A DNA stretch of 64,000 nucleotides from Sulfolobus acidocaldarius SUSAZ (GCA_000508305.1 CP006977.1:1830621-1894620); one strand, 5' to 3'; numbered from the stretch's first letter, positions 1 through 9,697 are shown. The notes: generated by a model from the letters alone, not told the origin. Translations and numbers: made by a program.

Positions 1-1227
1 GTTATAATACTCTCTGGTTATCCACGGTCCTCTAATCCAGATCTCGCCTACACTCTTACCGTCCCATGGCAACTCCTGATTAGTAATTGGGTCAACAACC
101 TTAACCTCAACGCCAAAGACGATCAATCCCTGTTTCATTTTAAGGAACTTATCCTCAGCAGGTAAATTATCTATTTCTGACTTGGCGAAACCCACGGATA
201 CCACTGGACTAGTCTCAGTTGCACCATATCCCTGATAAACTTCCACACCATATTTAGCAAGTTCTGAAACTAGTTTGGATGGTGGTTCCTGACCTCCCAT
301 AGAGATCTTTAAGCCCTTGAGGTCTGGTTTAGGATCCATCTTTTCCAGTCTTTTAAGTAGCTCAATTATTATAGTAGGCACTGCGGCAGTTCTAGTGACC
401 TTATAGTTCAAGATGTAGTCTGTTAGACTCTCAGGCGTAGGCCTTCCAGGATATATCTGTCTACATCCCTGCATTGCGGCAGCAAAAGGAGTTCCCCATC
501 CATTGGCGTGAAACATTGGAACAACTTGAAGTAATGTGTCTGTGGGTCTCATATCATGAGCTACCGTCATTGCATGAAGCACTACAGACCTGTGCGAGTA
601 GAAAACTCCCTTAGGCAGACCTGTTGTTCCTGAGGTAAAAGCAGCATAAGCGGCGCTCTTTTCATTCACTTCTTCAAACTTTCTATTTGGCGAGTGAGAT
701 TTTATTAATTCCTCATATCCGTAAACTTTAGATGACAGATCCATCCCTTTTAGGGGCTCTATCTCCTCAAGTGACTTATCACTCATTACCACAATGAAAT
801 CAAATTTGTACTCCTTAGATAAGATCTGTGCAAGGAGTAACAGTGAGTCGTCTATAAATAGACCTCTAGCCTTAGTGTGTTTTACAATATAAATTAAGTC
901 AGAGGGGTGAAGCCTGAAATTAAGCTCTAATAGGACTCCTCCTATGGAAGGAACTGAAAAATACGACTCAAAGAACCTGTGATCGTTCCAGTCTATTATA
1001 CCCACGACATCACTGGGTTTTACATCGAGTTCTCTCTCCAGAGCATTAGCCATGCTACGCACTCTGTCTAAGACCTTTCCGTAGTTTAGAGTATGTAGCT
1101 CTCCACCTTGAAGTCTCCGATCGGAAATAATCTCCGTTGTAGGATGAATTTTCCCCGCGTATTCAAGAATTTTATGGACGCTCAATTGCCAATCATCGTT
1201 TGTAGTGGATTTAGCTCCATCGATCAT
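1..1227 (-). CDS. AMP-dependent fatty acyl-CoA ligase (N-terminal 409 residues; runs off the left edge)
   Basis: The frame is open from an ATG at 1227 to the window edge, so only the C-terminus is missing. Such enzymes activate a fatty acid with ATP to an acyl-adenylate and then form the CoA thioester. The P-loop-like signature TSGTTGLPKGV is read around 650-610 on the minus strand, followed by MFHANGWG and the YGATETSP block, which is the A5 motif of the ANL superfamily. WIRGPWITREYYN sits at the edge. The sequence resembles medium/long-chain acyl-CoA ligases more than acetyl-CoA synthetases. It is divergent from the R2lox gene with a 209-bp AT-rich gap, so the two could share regulation. 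The substrate cannot be read from the sequence. Confidence 0.9.
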   Translation of the reverse strand, partial: MIDGAKSTTNDDWQLSVHKILEYAGKIHPTTEIISDRRLQGGELHTLNYGKVLDRVRSMANALERELDVKPSDVVGIIDWNDHRFFESYFSVPSIGGVLLELNFRLHPSDLIYIVKHTKARGLFIDDSLLLLAQILSKEYKFDFIVVMSDKSLEEIEPLKGMDLSSKVYGYEELIKSHSPNRKFEEVNEKSAAYAAFTSGTTGLPKGVFYSHRSVVLHAMTVAHDMRPTDTLLQVVPMFHANGWGTPFAAAMQGCRQIYPGRPTPESLTDYILNYKVTRTAAVPTIIIELLKRLEKMDPKPDLKGLKISMGGQEPPSKLVSELAKYGVEVYQGYGATETSPVVSVGFAKSEIDNLPAEDKFLKMKQGLIVFGVEVKVVDPITNQELPWDGKSVGEIWIRGPWITREYYN

Positions 1228-1436
1228 AATGTATAATAGATTTAGCAATTTTATATATTTAATGTGAAATATTAATTGTAAGTTTCCATGTCAATAACAT
1301 TATTGATTATCCAATTTTCATTTATTAGTTTGATACGTTTAATTGATTTTATTAAAGAAAATAAATAGCTAAAAATAAAGGAAAAAATTTTTTAATAGGA
1401 AGTAATACAGTTATATTAATTAAGGGTGAAATAGAT
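1228..1436. promoter_or_regulatory. Divergent promoter region between acyl-CoA ligase and R2lox
   Basis: AT-rich 209-bp gap with no gene. On the plus strand an AT-rich TATA-like box (TTTTTTAATAG, about 1388-1398) lies roughly 40 bases before the R2lox ATG. AAGGGTGA at 1421-1428 is a good Shine-Dalgarno about 8 bases before that ATG, so this transcript probably has a short leader. Confidence 0.45.
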
Positions 1437-2429
1437 ATGATTAATTCAGAGTATGGAAATACTACCAAGGAAGGAAAAATACTTCACAATAAGTTTAAAT
1501 CAACTGTAGAGGGATTAGACTGGAACACGTTTCCCATGAGATTATTTGAAATTGGAGAGAAATTCAGGTGGACTGCATATGAGCTAGATTTTTCTAAAGA
1601 CCGAGAGGACTGGAAAAAGCTGAAGCCATCTGACAGAACTCAGAACAAAATTATATCGTCTTATTTCCTAGCAGGAGAGGAGTGCGTAGCCAGAGATATA
1701 TTACCCTTAGCAAACGCAATGGAGGAATTGGGGTTAATTGAAGAAGCCCTTTATCTTACACAGTTTGCAAGAGACGAAGCTAATCACACTGTAGCTTTTA
1801 GAAAGTGGTTTGAGAGTGTAGGTGAGACAGAAGGAATATATGACTTCACCTATAAGAATGAGCCTTACAGGAGACTATTCTACGAGATAATACCAACAGA
1901 CATGAGAAAATTATATAATGATCCCTCTCCTGAAAATATCGTAAGAGCAGTAGTCTCCTATAACTTTGTGGCTGAAGGCATATTAGCTGAAACAGGATAT
2001 TACGGTTATGTGAAAGGTTATGAGAAAATCTTACCTGTTTTACCTGGACTGTATAAGATGGTCAAGTTAATCACGAGGGATGAAGCTAGACATATTTCAT
2101 TTGGTGCATATGTAGCTGCACTGATGATAGCAATGCACGGTGATAGTGTGTTAAATGAGTTCAATAGGTATTTCGGGCAGTTAACCCAAGAGATAGGATT
2201 TCCATTAATTGAAGCTAATAGAAAAATCCAGTTATCGTATAACTGGACGGAAGAAGATAAGGGACCTCTCTACAAATACTTCGTGGAAAGTGAAGAAGGT
2301 TTCCAAGATGTGATGAGCTTTGCCACCAGGATGTTCCAGCAGAGATATGCTGTTATAGAGAGAGCAGTGAAAATGAAACCAGAACAGGTAAGGAGACTAC
2401 ATTTGAGAGATATAGGTGTAGAAGAATAA
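1437..2429 (+). CDS. R2-like ligand-binding oxidase (R2lox), ferritin-like Mn/Fe protein
   Basis: 330 residues, normal length for R2lox. All six expected metal ligands are visible: E81 (GEECVARD), E114 and H117 (DEANH), E180 (AEG), E216 and H219 (DEARH). The residues known to form the Tyr-Val ether cross-link in R2lox are also in place (V84, three after the first Glu; Y175, five before E180). This separates it from true ribonucleotide reductase R2, which lacks that pair, and no R1 gene is near. R2lox proteins assemble a Mn/Fe cofactor and bind a long-chain fatty acid; their physiological reaction is unknown. The divergent acyl-CoA ligase fits a lipid role (inference). The start is fixed by the Shine-Dalgarno at 1421-1428. 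Confidence 0.93.
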   Translation: MINSEYGNTTKEGKILHNKFKSTVEGLDWNTFPMRLFEIGEKFRWTAYELDFSKDREDWKKLKPSDRTQNKIISSYFLAGEECVARDILPLANAMEELGLIEEALYLTQFARDEANHTVAFRKWFESVGETEGIYDFTYKNEPYRRLFYEIIPTDMRKLYNDPSPENIVRAVVSYNFVAEGILAETGYYGYVKGYEKILPVLPGLYKMVKLITRDEARHISFGAYVAALMIAMHGDSVLNEFNRYFGQLTQEIGFPLIEANRKIQLSYNWTEEDKGPLYKYFVESEEGFQDVMSFATRMFQQRYAVIERAVKMKPEQVRRLHLRDIGVEE

Positions 2430-2495
2430 CCTTGTTTTTGAGATAAAAAACGTATACATTTAACTTTTTTTTGACTTTTTTCCAAACATCTCCTC

Positions 2496-3440
2496 TTATC
2501 CCAGGAAGGACGTCACTAAGTTAATAAATTGAGTAGGATACTGGTACATTAGTCCGTGACCTGCATCAGGGCTAAAGATGTATAACTGCGCATTTGGTAT
2601 GTTCTCAGCTAAATACTGACTATTTTGAGGAGGCAGTAAAAGATCACTGTCGCCACCGATAACAAGTGTTGGTGCTGTAATGTTTTGAAGTTGTCCCACA
2701 GAGTTAAACGTAGCTAACGCATAAGTCTGCTTTAGAACGCTTGCATAACTTATCGGGTATTTCTCCAGTGTAAATAAGACATACTTCGCTACGTCTGGGT
2801 GAGCCTGTAGCCAATCACTTGGCACTAAATAAGGAATTATAGTCTCGACCGTAACAGTTGGGTCAGAGGCCGTAAATCCAGTTATAATAGACTGAGGGGA
2901 GACTTTCGGAGGATATAAGTAAATATTAGGTGCAGTACATAGTAATACCAGTTTGTTCACATAAATGGGGTAGTCAATGGCAATTTGTTGGGCTACGAAA
3001 CCACCCATTGACCAGCCTAGAACATTTAGGTTGGAGTAACCTAGATAGTTCAGCAGACCTATGGTATCACTGGCGTATAACGGAATAGTATAAGTTAGTG
3101 CATCATGAAGAGGATCTTGACCCACTGTACCACTTCTTCCTGTACCCCTATTATCGAAAATTATGACCTCATACTGCGATGCTAGACCATTTACAATTAT
3201 AGGTCCCCAACTCTCTAAGTTTCCCAGATAGCCCATGATCATTATAAGTGGCTCCCCACTACCATATATCTCATAGTAAATATGTATGTTGTTTACTGGA
3301 GCCCAGCCGAACTCCTTGGGAACCAAGTTGGAGTAGTTTATTTGAGGCGGTGTTTGTGATATACTTAACGGGATTCTCGTAGCTAATGCGCCTGCTATTG
3401 CACCAGCACCTAAAATCTTAATAGCGTCTCTCCTGTTCAT
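2496..3440 (-). CDS. Tat-exported alpha/beta hydrolase
   Basis: 314 residues. The N-terminus NRRDAIKILGAG followed by a hydrophobic Ala/Gly/Ile stretch is a twin-arginine signal, so the folded enzyme is expected outside the membrane. Alpha/beta-hydrolase landmarks: oxyanion region IMGYLGN near 68-74, DNRGTGRSG at 96-104, nucleophile elbow GWSMGG with S144, acid D266 (GGDSD) and catalytic H295 (DAGHG). It is probably an esterase, lipase or epoxide-hydrolase-like enzyme; the substrate is unknown. The first 98 codons and 142 bp upstream are duplicated at 58664-59101. The 3' end of the 59057-60574 gene lies just upstream of this copy as a remnant, so the two were originally neighbours. Confidence 0.9.
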   Translation of the reverse strand: MNRRDAIKILGAGAIAGALATRIPLSISQTPPQINYSNLVPKEFGWAPVNNIHIYYEIYGSGEPLIMIMGYLGNLESWGPIIVNGLASQYEVIIFDNRGTGRSGTVGQDPLHDALTYTIPLYASDTIGLLNYLGYSNLNVLGWSMGGFVAQQIAIDYPIYVNKLVLLCTAPNIYLYPPKVSPQSIITGFTASDPTVTVETIIPYLVPSDWLQAHPDVAKYVLFTLEKYPISYASVLKQTYALATFNSVGQLQNITAPTLVIGGDSDLLLPPQNSQYLAENIPNAQLYIFSPDAGHGLMYQYPTQFINLVTSFLG

Positions 3441-3582
3441 GGCTATTTAAAGATATAGCTAAACTAGTTTTTAAAGTTTTGTCATAAAGTTTCAGAATTT
3501 AGTAAAATAATTTCATTTGACTCAAAAATTCAGGATATTATCTACGCCTTATCAAAAGTAAGATAACTATCACAATAATAAT
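3145..3582. repeat. Left copy of a 438-bp direct repeat bounding the 55-kb island
   Basis: Matches 58664-59101 base for base in what I compared, apart from one visible substitution (A at 3535, G at 59054). This copy is continuous with chromosome on its left (full hydrolase gene). It stops abruptly at 3582, where IS sequence begins. It carries the hydrolase 5' end plus the last codons of the gene that is intact at 59057-60574. Confidence 0.9.
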
Positions 3583-3910
3583 TATATGTTATATTAAATG
3601 ATGTTAACCTGGAGAATTGGAGGGATAAGGTTATCTTTGTACACGACAAGGCATCAGCATACAAGGCGTTCAACTGGTTTAATATAAAGCATGAGGTTGA
3701 AACGTTTGGCAAGAGGAACTTGGTAGATTTTCAGAAGCTTAAAGCATAGCAAGCATGGACTTCCATTTCTCATGGAACTCAACAAGGAGCACGATAATGA
3801 GGTGGTTGAAAATATTCTTCCTAATTTACAACTCAATTTATTCGAAATCTATAGGTGTTAGTTTGAATAAAATTGAATTTTATGGAGGTGAATGAAATTC
3901 TTGTCCATAC
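3583..3910 (+). mobile_element. 3' fragment of the island IS family (IS6-like) with right terminal repeat
   Basis: Homologous to about 39175-39479. It begins at the TATGTTATATTAAATG segment of the transposase region, runs through the degenerate VIFVHDKA-like coding stretch and the sub-terminal sequence, and ends at the terminal repeat TTGTCCATAC. The left half is missing, cut exactly where the 438-bp direct repeat ends. Stops and frameshifts make it non-coding. Confidence 0.7.
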
Positions 3911-4001
3911 TCGTAAACGTAATACATGAGAATTACAAAGTAAAGGTCAAGGTGCCAGAAGATTTGGCAAATAGAATATTGGAAGATGCGTATCAAGAGA
4001 T

Positions 4002-4454
4002 TTATTTTATCTTTGGTTCAACATATTTAGTAAGAAGATAATTTAACCCTTCTATTACTATTACGCCAGTAATTATAGGATGTATAATATATAGAGGATT
4101 AACTTTTTCTAATACTCCCAAAAAAGATGCTAAAATCGCTGGAGGATGTTCAACATTTATGCTAACACTTATAATAAATGCTATAAAAGATGCTATAGTA
4201 GCCATAACTATACCATAAAGGTTAAACAGAGAGAAAACTACGCCTATTATCCCACATAATACATATGAAAATAATATTACTATACTTCTATGCATTCTCC
4301 AATCAGGATCAGGATATTTTGTAGCAGCAGTAGCTAAAAGTGGTGGAAGGATATATTCAGTATTTGTAATTACGGTTATTGCAACTAAAGCTGAAATTGA
4401 AATTATAAGATTCAAGATGGCCACAATCTTTTTTTGCTTAGAAGGGAAATACAT
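4002..4454 (-). CDS. HPP-family small integral membrane protein
   Basis: 150 residues with four to five hydrophobic segments. PPLLATAA near residues 37-44 and EHPPAILASFLG near 101-112 match the HPP family, named for its His-Pro-Pro motif between membrane helices. Some family members are tied to nitrite transport in plastids and cyanobacteria; the archaeal role is unknown. It lies alone between an IS fragment and a decayed tnpB element. The preceding 90 bases (3911-4001) hold a short plus-strand reading frame fragment (reads VKVKVPEDLANRILED) that I could not assign. Confidence 0.75.
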   Translation of the reverse strand: MYFPSKQKKIVAILNLIISISALVAITVITNTEYILPPLLATAATKYPDPDWRMHRSIVILFSYVLCGIIGVVFSLFNLYGIVMATIASFIAFIISVSINVEHPPAILASFLGVLEKVNPLYIIHPIITGVIVIEGLNYLLTKYVEPKIK

Positions 4455-4579
4455 AAAATAAAATACTGGGAGTCACTATAAAACCTTTCACTATAAAACC
4501 TTTCTAATATGATTTGAAATTAAATATCTTTAATATTAAAAATCTAGAAATATATAGATTAACTTGCCATAATGTATTT

Positions 4580-5904
4580 CTAGAAGATAATACATAGTAT
4601 ACTAATTTGCAGACACTTAAATAACTGACCCCCTCCCAGCCCTGCGAGGATTCTGCTTAGGTCTAAGGCGTTACTCCCCTTTATGGGAGATACTCCACTA
4701 GATTTTACAAGAAAAGAAAGAGGCTTACTCAACGCGTTAATAATCTTCTTCACTCCCAATTTCATAATATTTAACCCTCCATTAACATCACTATGTAACT
4801 TATGACCAAAAGGACAATTAATGACTCCCCTAGGCCTTCTATCAACTTTAACACCATGGAAAGCACAGAAACGCGAAGTATTATACTCAACAACTAGAAA
4901 CGTCTTTATACCATACTCGTAAAGCTTATTCACTATAGCGTTAACTTACGATAAGACCAAATGTTCACAGTAAACTTGTTACCCCTATCTTGAGAAATAA
5001 AATAGGGATAACCCAAATACACTATCGAAACACCAAGATCCCACTAATACTTAGCCAAATGAGAGGCTAAAGTTCTGTAGTAATGAACAAGCCTACGGTG
5101 AAGCTTAAAGAAAAGCTTTTCCCTCAACACTTTTTCCCTAGCGTTTAATTCATTAACCTTCTCAGCCTCACTCTTCAACTTATCAAGCTCAGCAATCTTC
5201 TTCTGAAAATAGAAATAATCACTCTTCACTACAGAACCCCGATAAAATAGAATAGTACCATCATCAACAACAACAGTAGCCAACATGTTAATACCAAGGT
5301 CAACTGATGCAACCTTCTCACCCTTAGGCTTCTCAACTTGAATCTTACTCCTCAAACCGTGAATGATAAGAGAGTCCTTCATTGACTTACCACTCTTCTT
5401 TGCATTAATCCTACCAACGTCAACGGGAATGTGAGCATAAAACTTGTTGCCCTCAACGTGAATTTCCAGCCTACCTTGTACACCAAACCACCTTAACCTA
5501 CCTTCAAAGGGTATCTCCATCTTCCAATCCTTCAAAAAGAGAGTGTGTTTTTCCTCATCAACCTCATAACGATCTTGCCTAATGACTAGGATCAGTTTCC
5601 TCTTTCCTTCCTCTTTCCAGTAGCCTGGCGGTGTAACGTGGTTAATAAATGGTGGTTTTTGTTTTAGTAACGAGAAGAACGATAACCAAGTCTCATTGTT
5701 CTTCTGTAAAACTGCTTGAGCATTAACTTTTAACTCATCCTTGTACTTTTTATAATACTTATCCCAAGTGCCCTTGAAGTCCACTTTCTTTTGTTGAAAG
5801 AATTGCTGTCTTCTCTCGTAGTTTACCTCATTCCACAGCCTAGCAGATAGGTCTGCCAACTTTCTCAATTTTCTTTGTTGATGCCCATTAGGGAAGAGCC
5901 TCAT
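4580..5904 (-). pseudogene. tnpB: Solo TnpB (IS200/IS605 OrfB, IS1341-type), broken by a stop and a frameshift
   Basis: The N-terminal part (5904-5044) starts MRLFPNGHQQRKLRKLADL and contains the first RuvC-like Asp in VDLGINMLATVVVDDG. Reading stops at a TAG after LASHLAKY (5041-5043). The same frame resumes directly (GVSIVYLGYP, FTVNIWSYRKL), and a one-base slip near 4930-4940 leads into 4933-4580, which carries the zinc-finger region CAFHG...CPFGHKLHSD and the last RuvC Asp in SDVNGG. TnpB is an RNA-guided nuclease of IS200/605 elements. With one nonsense codon and one frameshift it is probably inactive. No tnpA lies nearby. The 3' end and following bases (about 4740-4600) correspond to the omega-RNA region of such elements. 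Confidence 0.88.
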
Positions 5905-6068
5905 AACGACTGTTCTGACGCTTGCCTCTGGTATTGCGGGAGTAATAATCGGCTCCCGCTCCTCATCTTTAGTTGACCGGAGGGAAGCGTCATAAAAGGA
6001 AATTGTTTTTATTGATTAAAAACTTTTACCCCGCCTTAAAAAGCGAGGTTTGTCTTTTCCTTATCATC
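4580..6068 (-). mobile_element. IS1341-type (solo tnpB) element
   Basis: The element includes the broken tnpB and its left end (5905-6068). On the minus strand the left end reads ACAAACCTCGCTTTTTAAGG and then a region with CTTCCCTCCGGTCAACTAAAG. The same left-end signature is found on the plus strand at 6767-6890 and at 54490-54590. The exact 3' boundary is uncertain. Confidence 0.6.
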
Positions 6069-6136
6069 TAGAAGAGGCATCATGGATAGTAAGAAATGAG
6101 GAAAAACATTGCCCAGCAGAAAAGCTAATAGGAAGA

Positions 6137-6673
6137 TTACTTAGAAGCTATTAGGTAAGTTCCAAAGCTTATTCCCCAGATCAGTTCTGGGTAAACAATT
6201 AACCTCTCCATTCCACCTGGTCCTAATGGTCCATAAGTTTTTAAGACGTAAAGGACAATGCTGAATAGAGTTATAATTCCTAATACTGCCCAAAAGTAAT
6301 TTCTCTTCAACGAAGTAAGAATCGCACCAATCCCTCCAAACAGAAATGCTATGAGTGCTGAAATCGAGTGAATGAAACCAGTATACTCAGGGAATATTCC
6401 AACTAGCGCGGAGCCTAATCCGGTTAATAGTATTATGTAAGATACTGAATGATACTCCTTTCTTATTAGTATAGCAGAAATAATTATTAAGATGCCCATG
6501 AAAATTATTGATGAATTGAAAATTATTGCCGTACTGCCTACTCCTAAATCGCTTATGTAGTTATATTTTACAGAATAATTTGGATAAAGGAACTCTGATA
6601 ATAACATTAGTAAGAGGAATTCACTTACGCCTATTAAAACTAGATAGCCAGCTAGATTAATTCTGTTCATCAT
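6137..6673 (-). CDS. DUF998-like integral membrane protein
   Basis: 178 residues with about six hydrophobic segments. The N-terminal NYISDLGVG block after TM1, a central GIFPEYTGFIHSISALIAF block and the overall layout match the DUF998 family, whose function is not established. It lies between two solo tnpB elements. An ATG at 6673 (ATGATGAAC) follows an AT-rich region with TTTAAATATATATT that could hold the promoter. Confidence 0.75.
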   Translation of the reverse strand: MMNRINLAGYLVLIGVSEFLLLMLLSEFLYPNYSVKYNYISDLGVGSTAIIFNSSIIFMGILIIISAILIRKEYHSVSYIILLTGLGSALVGIFPEYTGFIHSISALIAFLFGGIGAILTSLKRNYFWAVLGIITLFSIVLYVLKTYGPLGPGGMERLIVYPELIWGISFGTYLIASK

Positions 6674-6766
6674 ATATAAGAAGCAATATATATTTAAATA
6701 GTAAACGACTGGAAATATGAGGTATACAAAGACTATGTATACGCATTAGTTTGCCTGAAAAAGTTT

Positions 6767-7490
6767 GATAAAAGAACTACAAACCTCGCCTTTTAAGGCG
6801 TGGTAATATTTTTACATGAAAAACAACTTTCATGTCCTTCTGGTGAACTAAGGATGAGGAGCGAGAGCCGATTAACCCCGCCAGAGCGTCAAAACCATCG
6901 TTATAAGGCTATTTCCTAATGGATACCAACAGAGGAAATTGAGGAAGTTAGCAGAAGATTCTTCAAAGCTGTGGAATGAGACAAATTACGAGAGAAGACA
7001 GCAATTCTTTCAAGAAAAGAAAGTAGATCTAAGAGGCACGTGGGATAAGTATTATGAAAAGTACAAGAAGATTCTAGGAGTTAGTGCGCAAGCTGTACTG
7101 GAGAAGAACAATGAGACTTGGTCATCATTCTTCTCGTTACTAAAGCCTGTGTGGACAACAATTTCATTAGCCTCCATAAAATTCAATTTTATTCTGGCTT
7201 ATACTTATAGATTTCGAGTAAATTATGTTGTATATTATGAAGAAGACTTTCATCTTGTTATTGTGTTTCTTGTTGAGTTCCATGAAAAAACTTTGCCCCT
7301 AACCTAAAAAATACATTTGCAGTAAAGAAAATTCAATTTATATCAAAGCAACCAAATTGTTGTCCACACACACTAAAGCAAGGGAAAAATTACCGTCACC
7401 AATCACGTCTTACCACCAGGTTATTGGAAAGAGGAAGTTAATCCTAGGCAAGATCGCTATGAGGAAAAAAGAGGCTCTCTTTTTGTAAGA
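6767..7490 (+). pseudogene. tnpB: Solo TnpB element, N-terminal half, interrupted by a MITE
   Basis: The left end at 6767 (ACTACAAACCTCGCC) is followed by a coding stretch from about 6893 reading IRLFPNGYQQRKLRKLAEDS to FFSLLK (7146), close to the tnpB at 4580-5904. A 225-bp MITE interrupts it at 7147-7371. After the MITE the frame picks up fragments (7380-7490) matching the region after SLLKQKPP in the other copy, then decays. The RuvC and zinc-finger parts are lost here; a separate TnpB C-terminus lies at 12034. Confidence 0.75.
7147..7371. mobile_element. 225-bp MITE of the island IS family, inserted in tnpB, with 8-bp target duplication
   Basis: Terminal inverted repeats TGTGTGGACAACA / TTGTTGTCCACACA. 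The flanking 8 bases ACTAAAGC occur at 7139-7146 and again at 7372-7379, a clean target-site duplication. Its ends match the ends of the roughly 730-bp element at 38752-39479, so it is an internally deleted derivative. An 8-bp duplication is typical of IS6-family transposition. Confidence 0.85.
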
Positions 7491-7498
7491 GAGTAGAA

Positions 7499-7648
7499 TT
7501 GTTCAGAAGCTTAAAACATAGACTAGTATGGACTTCCCATGGAACTCAACAACTAGATTATTGAAAATCATTTTATATAACATAAATTACTCGAAACCAT
7601 GAGCGTTTGTCAGAATAAAATTGTAGAATGAAATTCTTGTCCACACAC
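7499..7648 (+). mobile_element. Right-end fragment of the same IS/MITE family
   Basis: Contains the CAGAAGCTTAAAACATAGAC segment, then the sub-terminal CAGAATAAAATTG and the terminal TTGTCCACACAC. The left end is missing. Confidence 0.6.
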
Positions 7649-7677
7649 GCATTCGCGCTGGAAAGAAGAAAAGTTAG

Positions 7678-8061
7678 GTGAACTGCAGACGAAGAGAGAA
7701 AGTTATTAAGAAAGGGACGTTCAGCATCGACGCGCTCTCTTTGAAGATTGGTATTGACGTTCACGAGCTAACAAATTACGCTCTGAAGTTGCTTATGAGC
7801 ATGGATTTGAGCTTTCAAGGCATAAAAACATGGGAGGCTAAGAACGATTTGGAATACGTCGTAAGCTGGTTAATGGACGTTATTCTGAGGTATTTAAGGG
7901 GATAGAGGAGGACCACGAAAGGAGTATTAAAAAGAGAATTTCTAAATTAAAGAGGAATATCAGAAAAGCGATCTGCAATAGGCAAGTAACTGCTAGGCAA
8001 AAGACTGTTGAAATAAATCTAGGCACAAATAGAAATATGAAAGCAAGAAAAATGAATACTT
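7678..8061 (+). pseudogene. Degraded unknown gene
   Basis: Two overlapping frames each carry protein-like sequence. The first reads IGIDVHELTNYALKLL. After a shift near 7795, the second reads AYEHGFELSRHKNMGG, a stop, then RRKLVNGRYSEVFKGIEEDH and a Lys/Arg-rich tail ending RKMNT. This looks like one reading frame broken by a frameshift and a stop. I do not recognise the family. It starts right after an IS fragment. Confidence 0.3.
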
Positions 8062-8087
8062 AAAAGAGTGGTATTTTATCGTAAGGA

Positions 8088-9584
8088 TTAAGAAGCTGAC
8101 TTCTTGAGTGCAGACAAGAATTTTGTTATTTTGATATAAATTGAATTTTTCGCGCAACAATTATTTATCACATCTTCTACATCTTTTTTAAGTTCATTTC
8201 TAACGTAATTACTAATACGGTTTTTATCAGGAAAATTATTTCCAGCGGTGTTTGGCCCAAGTTTTCCATCCTTAACTTTAATCTTTAGGTCCGTGGAAAG
8301 CCCGCTGTGCATTAGATAGTTTCTGAACGTCATTATCCTATTGTGACGTTCTTTTATGTAATTATCAACAGATTTTTGACATTTCTTATAGTTCTTATCA
8401 TCATCATCAATAGTTCCTCCTCCTTTTTTATCCAAGCATTCTACTACGGGCAACTCTCTAGCTAAGGATAGGGCTTTATCATAATACTCGACCTCTTTAT
8501 ATTTGTCCAATATATTTTTCATGCTTTCTATATCGTTTTTGCCTTTAATTGAATCTATTAGCTCTCTAACTTTAAGAGTAGAGTAGAAGTTGGGAAGGAG
8601 TATATACCTCACATTCTGAAAACTAGCGTTGTCTGGATTGTTCCAGTTCAGGTAAATCTGAGTGAGATCTTTAACGTCTTTCTGAAGATTTTCTATGTAA
8701 TTGCTAAGCTCATCCGTGGATTCTAACGCTTTAGGTACGTAGCCGTTTCTCAAATACCATAGAAGATTATTGACCTTGTTTATATTAGTACTTTTTATTT
8801 TTTCGATAAGATTTTTATGCTTCTGATTAAAATTATTTGGATTTAAACTCCCTAAGTTTTTAGTATAGTCGACTGAATATCTTTCATCAAGCTTATCTAT
8901 TGATAATCTTATCTTAAGCGAATCTTTTAATGCTTTTACCAAATTTGTTAGTTCAACTATTTCAACTTGAATATTTTGAGTATTCGTAGGAAGTCCCATT
9001 ATAGGCGCTGCGTAAAAATCTGAGTCGTCGAAATGTGCAGCAGCAGCTAGAAGGGTAGATACTAAAACGTTTGTGCCATGAGTTAAATCTACGATAAACT
9101 TCTCACATCCTTCCTCTGAATGGTATTTGTTCAATATTGCGTAAACTACGTTATAGATAAAAGTTGGATCTCTTGATTCTCTATAGTCAACTTGTTTGAT
9201 AATTTGACCTTGACAATTGACAACTGAAGTCCGTCCAATACCTACGTTAGGTATGTATTCTACTTTTATATAATTCAGTAGCTGGTTAAAGCTAGAAATT
9301 TGAAATCTAGAATTTAGTGACGATACATTGGTGGCTTTATTGCTTAACAATTTTTTGTATGTGTCCTCAATAGCCTGAGTAGTACTAACTTCTTTATCGT
9401 CACATTCGAACCTCATTAGACTATCCGGAACTAGCGCTATAACTTTCTTTGGGTTTAAGGCAAGCCATAGTGCGTGTACTGAAAAGAAGCTGGTATATGT
9501 ATTTCCATTAAAAATGTAGTCAACAACCCTATAGCTACTAACATCACCTGCAATGTATACGATACATAAAGATTGAGAGCTCAT
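8088..9584 (-). CDS. csx1: Csx1, cyclic-oligoadenylate-activated CARF-HEPN ribonuclease
   Basis: 498 residues from the ATG at 9584. The N-terminus CIVYIAGDVSSYRVVDY and VIALVPDSL match the CARF domain of S. solfataricus SSO1389. DLTHGTNVL (about 166-174) is the conserved CARF ligand loop. The C-terminal HEPN domain has the catalytic Rx4H as R421-NYLM-H426, followed by SGLSTD. When bound to cyclic oligoadenylate made by the Cas10 of type III complexes, Csx1 cuts RNA non-specifically. The frame stays open 65 codons further upstream into a MITE (to 9779), but the SSO1389-like start points to 9584. It stands alone, 30 kb from the III-D operon that would make its activator. Confidence 0.92.
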   Translation of the reverse strand: MSSQSLCIVYIAGDVSSYRVVDYIFNGNTYTSFFSVHALWLALNPKKVIALVPDSLMRFECDDKEVSTTQAIEDTYKKLLSNKATNVSSLNSRFQISSFNQLLNYIKVEYIPNVGIGRTSVVNCQGQIIKQVDYRESRDPTFIYNVVYAILNKYHSEEGCEKFIVDLTHGTNVLVSTLLAAAAHFDDSDFYAAPIMGLPTNTQNIQVEIVELTNLVKALKDSLKIRLSIDKLDERYSVDYTKNLGSLNPNNFNQKHKNLIEKIKSTNINKVNNLLWYLRNGYVPKALESTDELSNYIENLQKDVKDLTQIYLNWNNPDNASFQNVRYILLPNFYSTLKVRELIDSIKGKNDIESMKNILDKYKEVEYYDKALSLARELPVVECLDKKGGGTIDDDDKNYKKCQKSVDNYIKERHNRIMTFRNYLMHSGLSTDLKIKVKDGKLGPNTAGNNFPDKNRISNYVRNELKKDVEDVINNCCAKNSIYIKITKFLSALKKSAS

Positions 9585-9697
9585 GATATTATTGGTGATT
9601 GAGAGATTAATAAAGATTGTATTACAGTCTGATGGGAATAATTCATGTAACGTGAGTGCAGTTATATGGGTATAAAAATCAGTATAACTCAGCTTAT

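Noticed and set aside
1437-2429. Ribonucleotide reductase R2 subunit
   Set aside because: The Val/Tyr cross-link positions and missing R1 partner fit R2lox instead.
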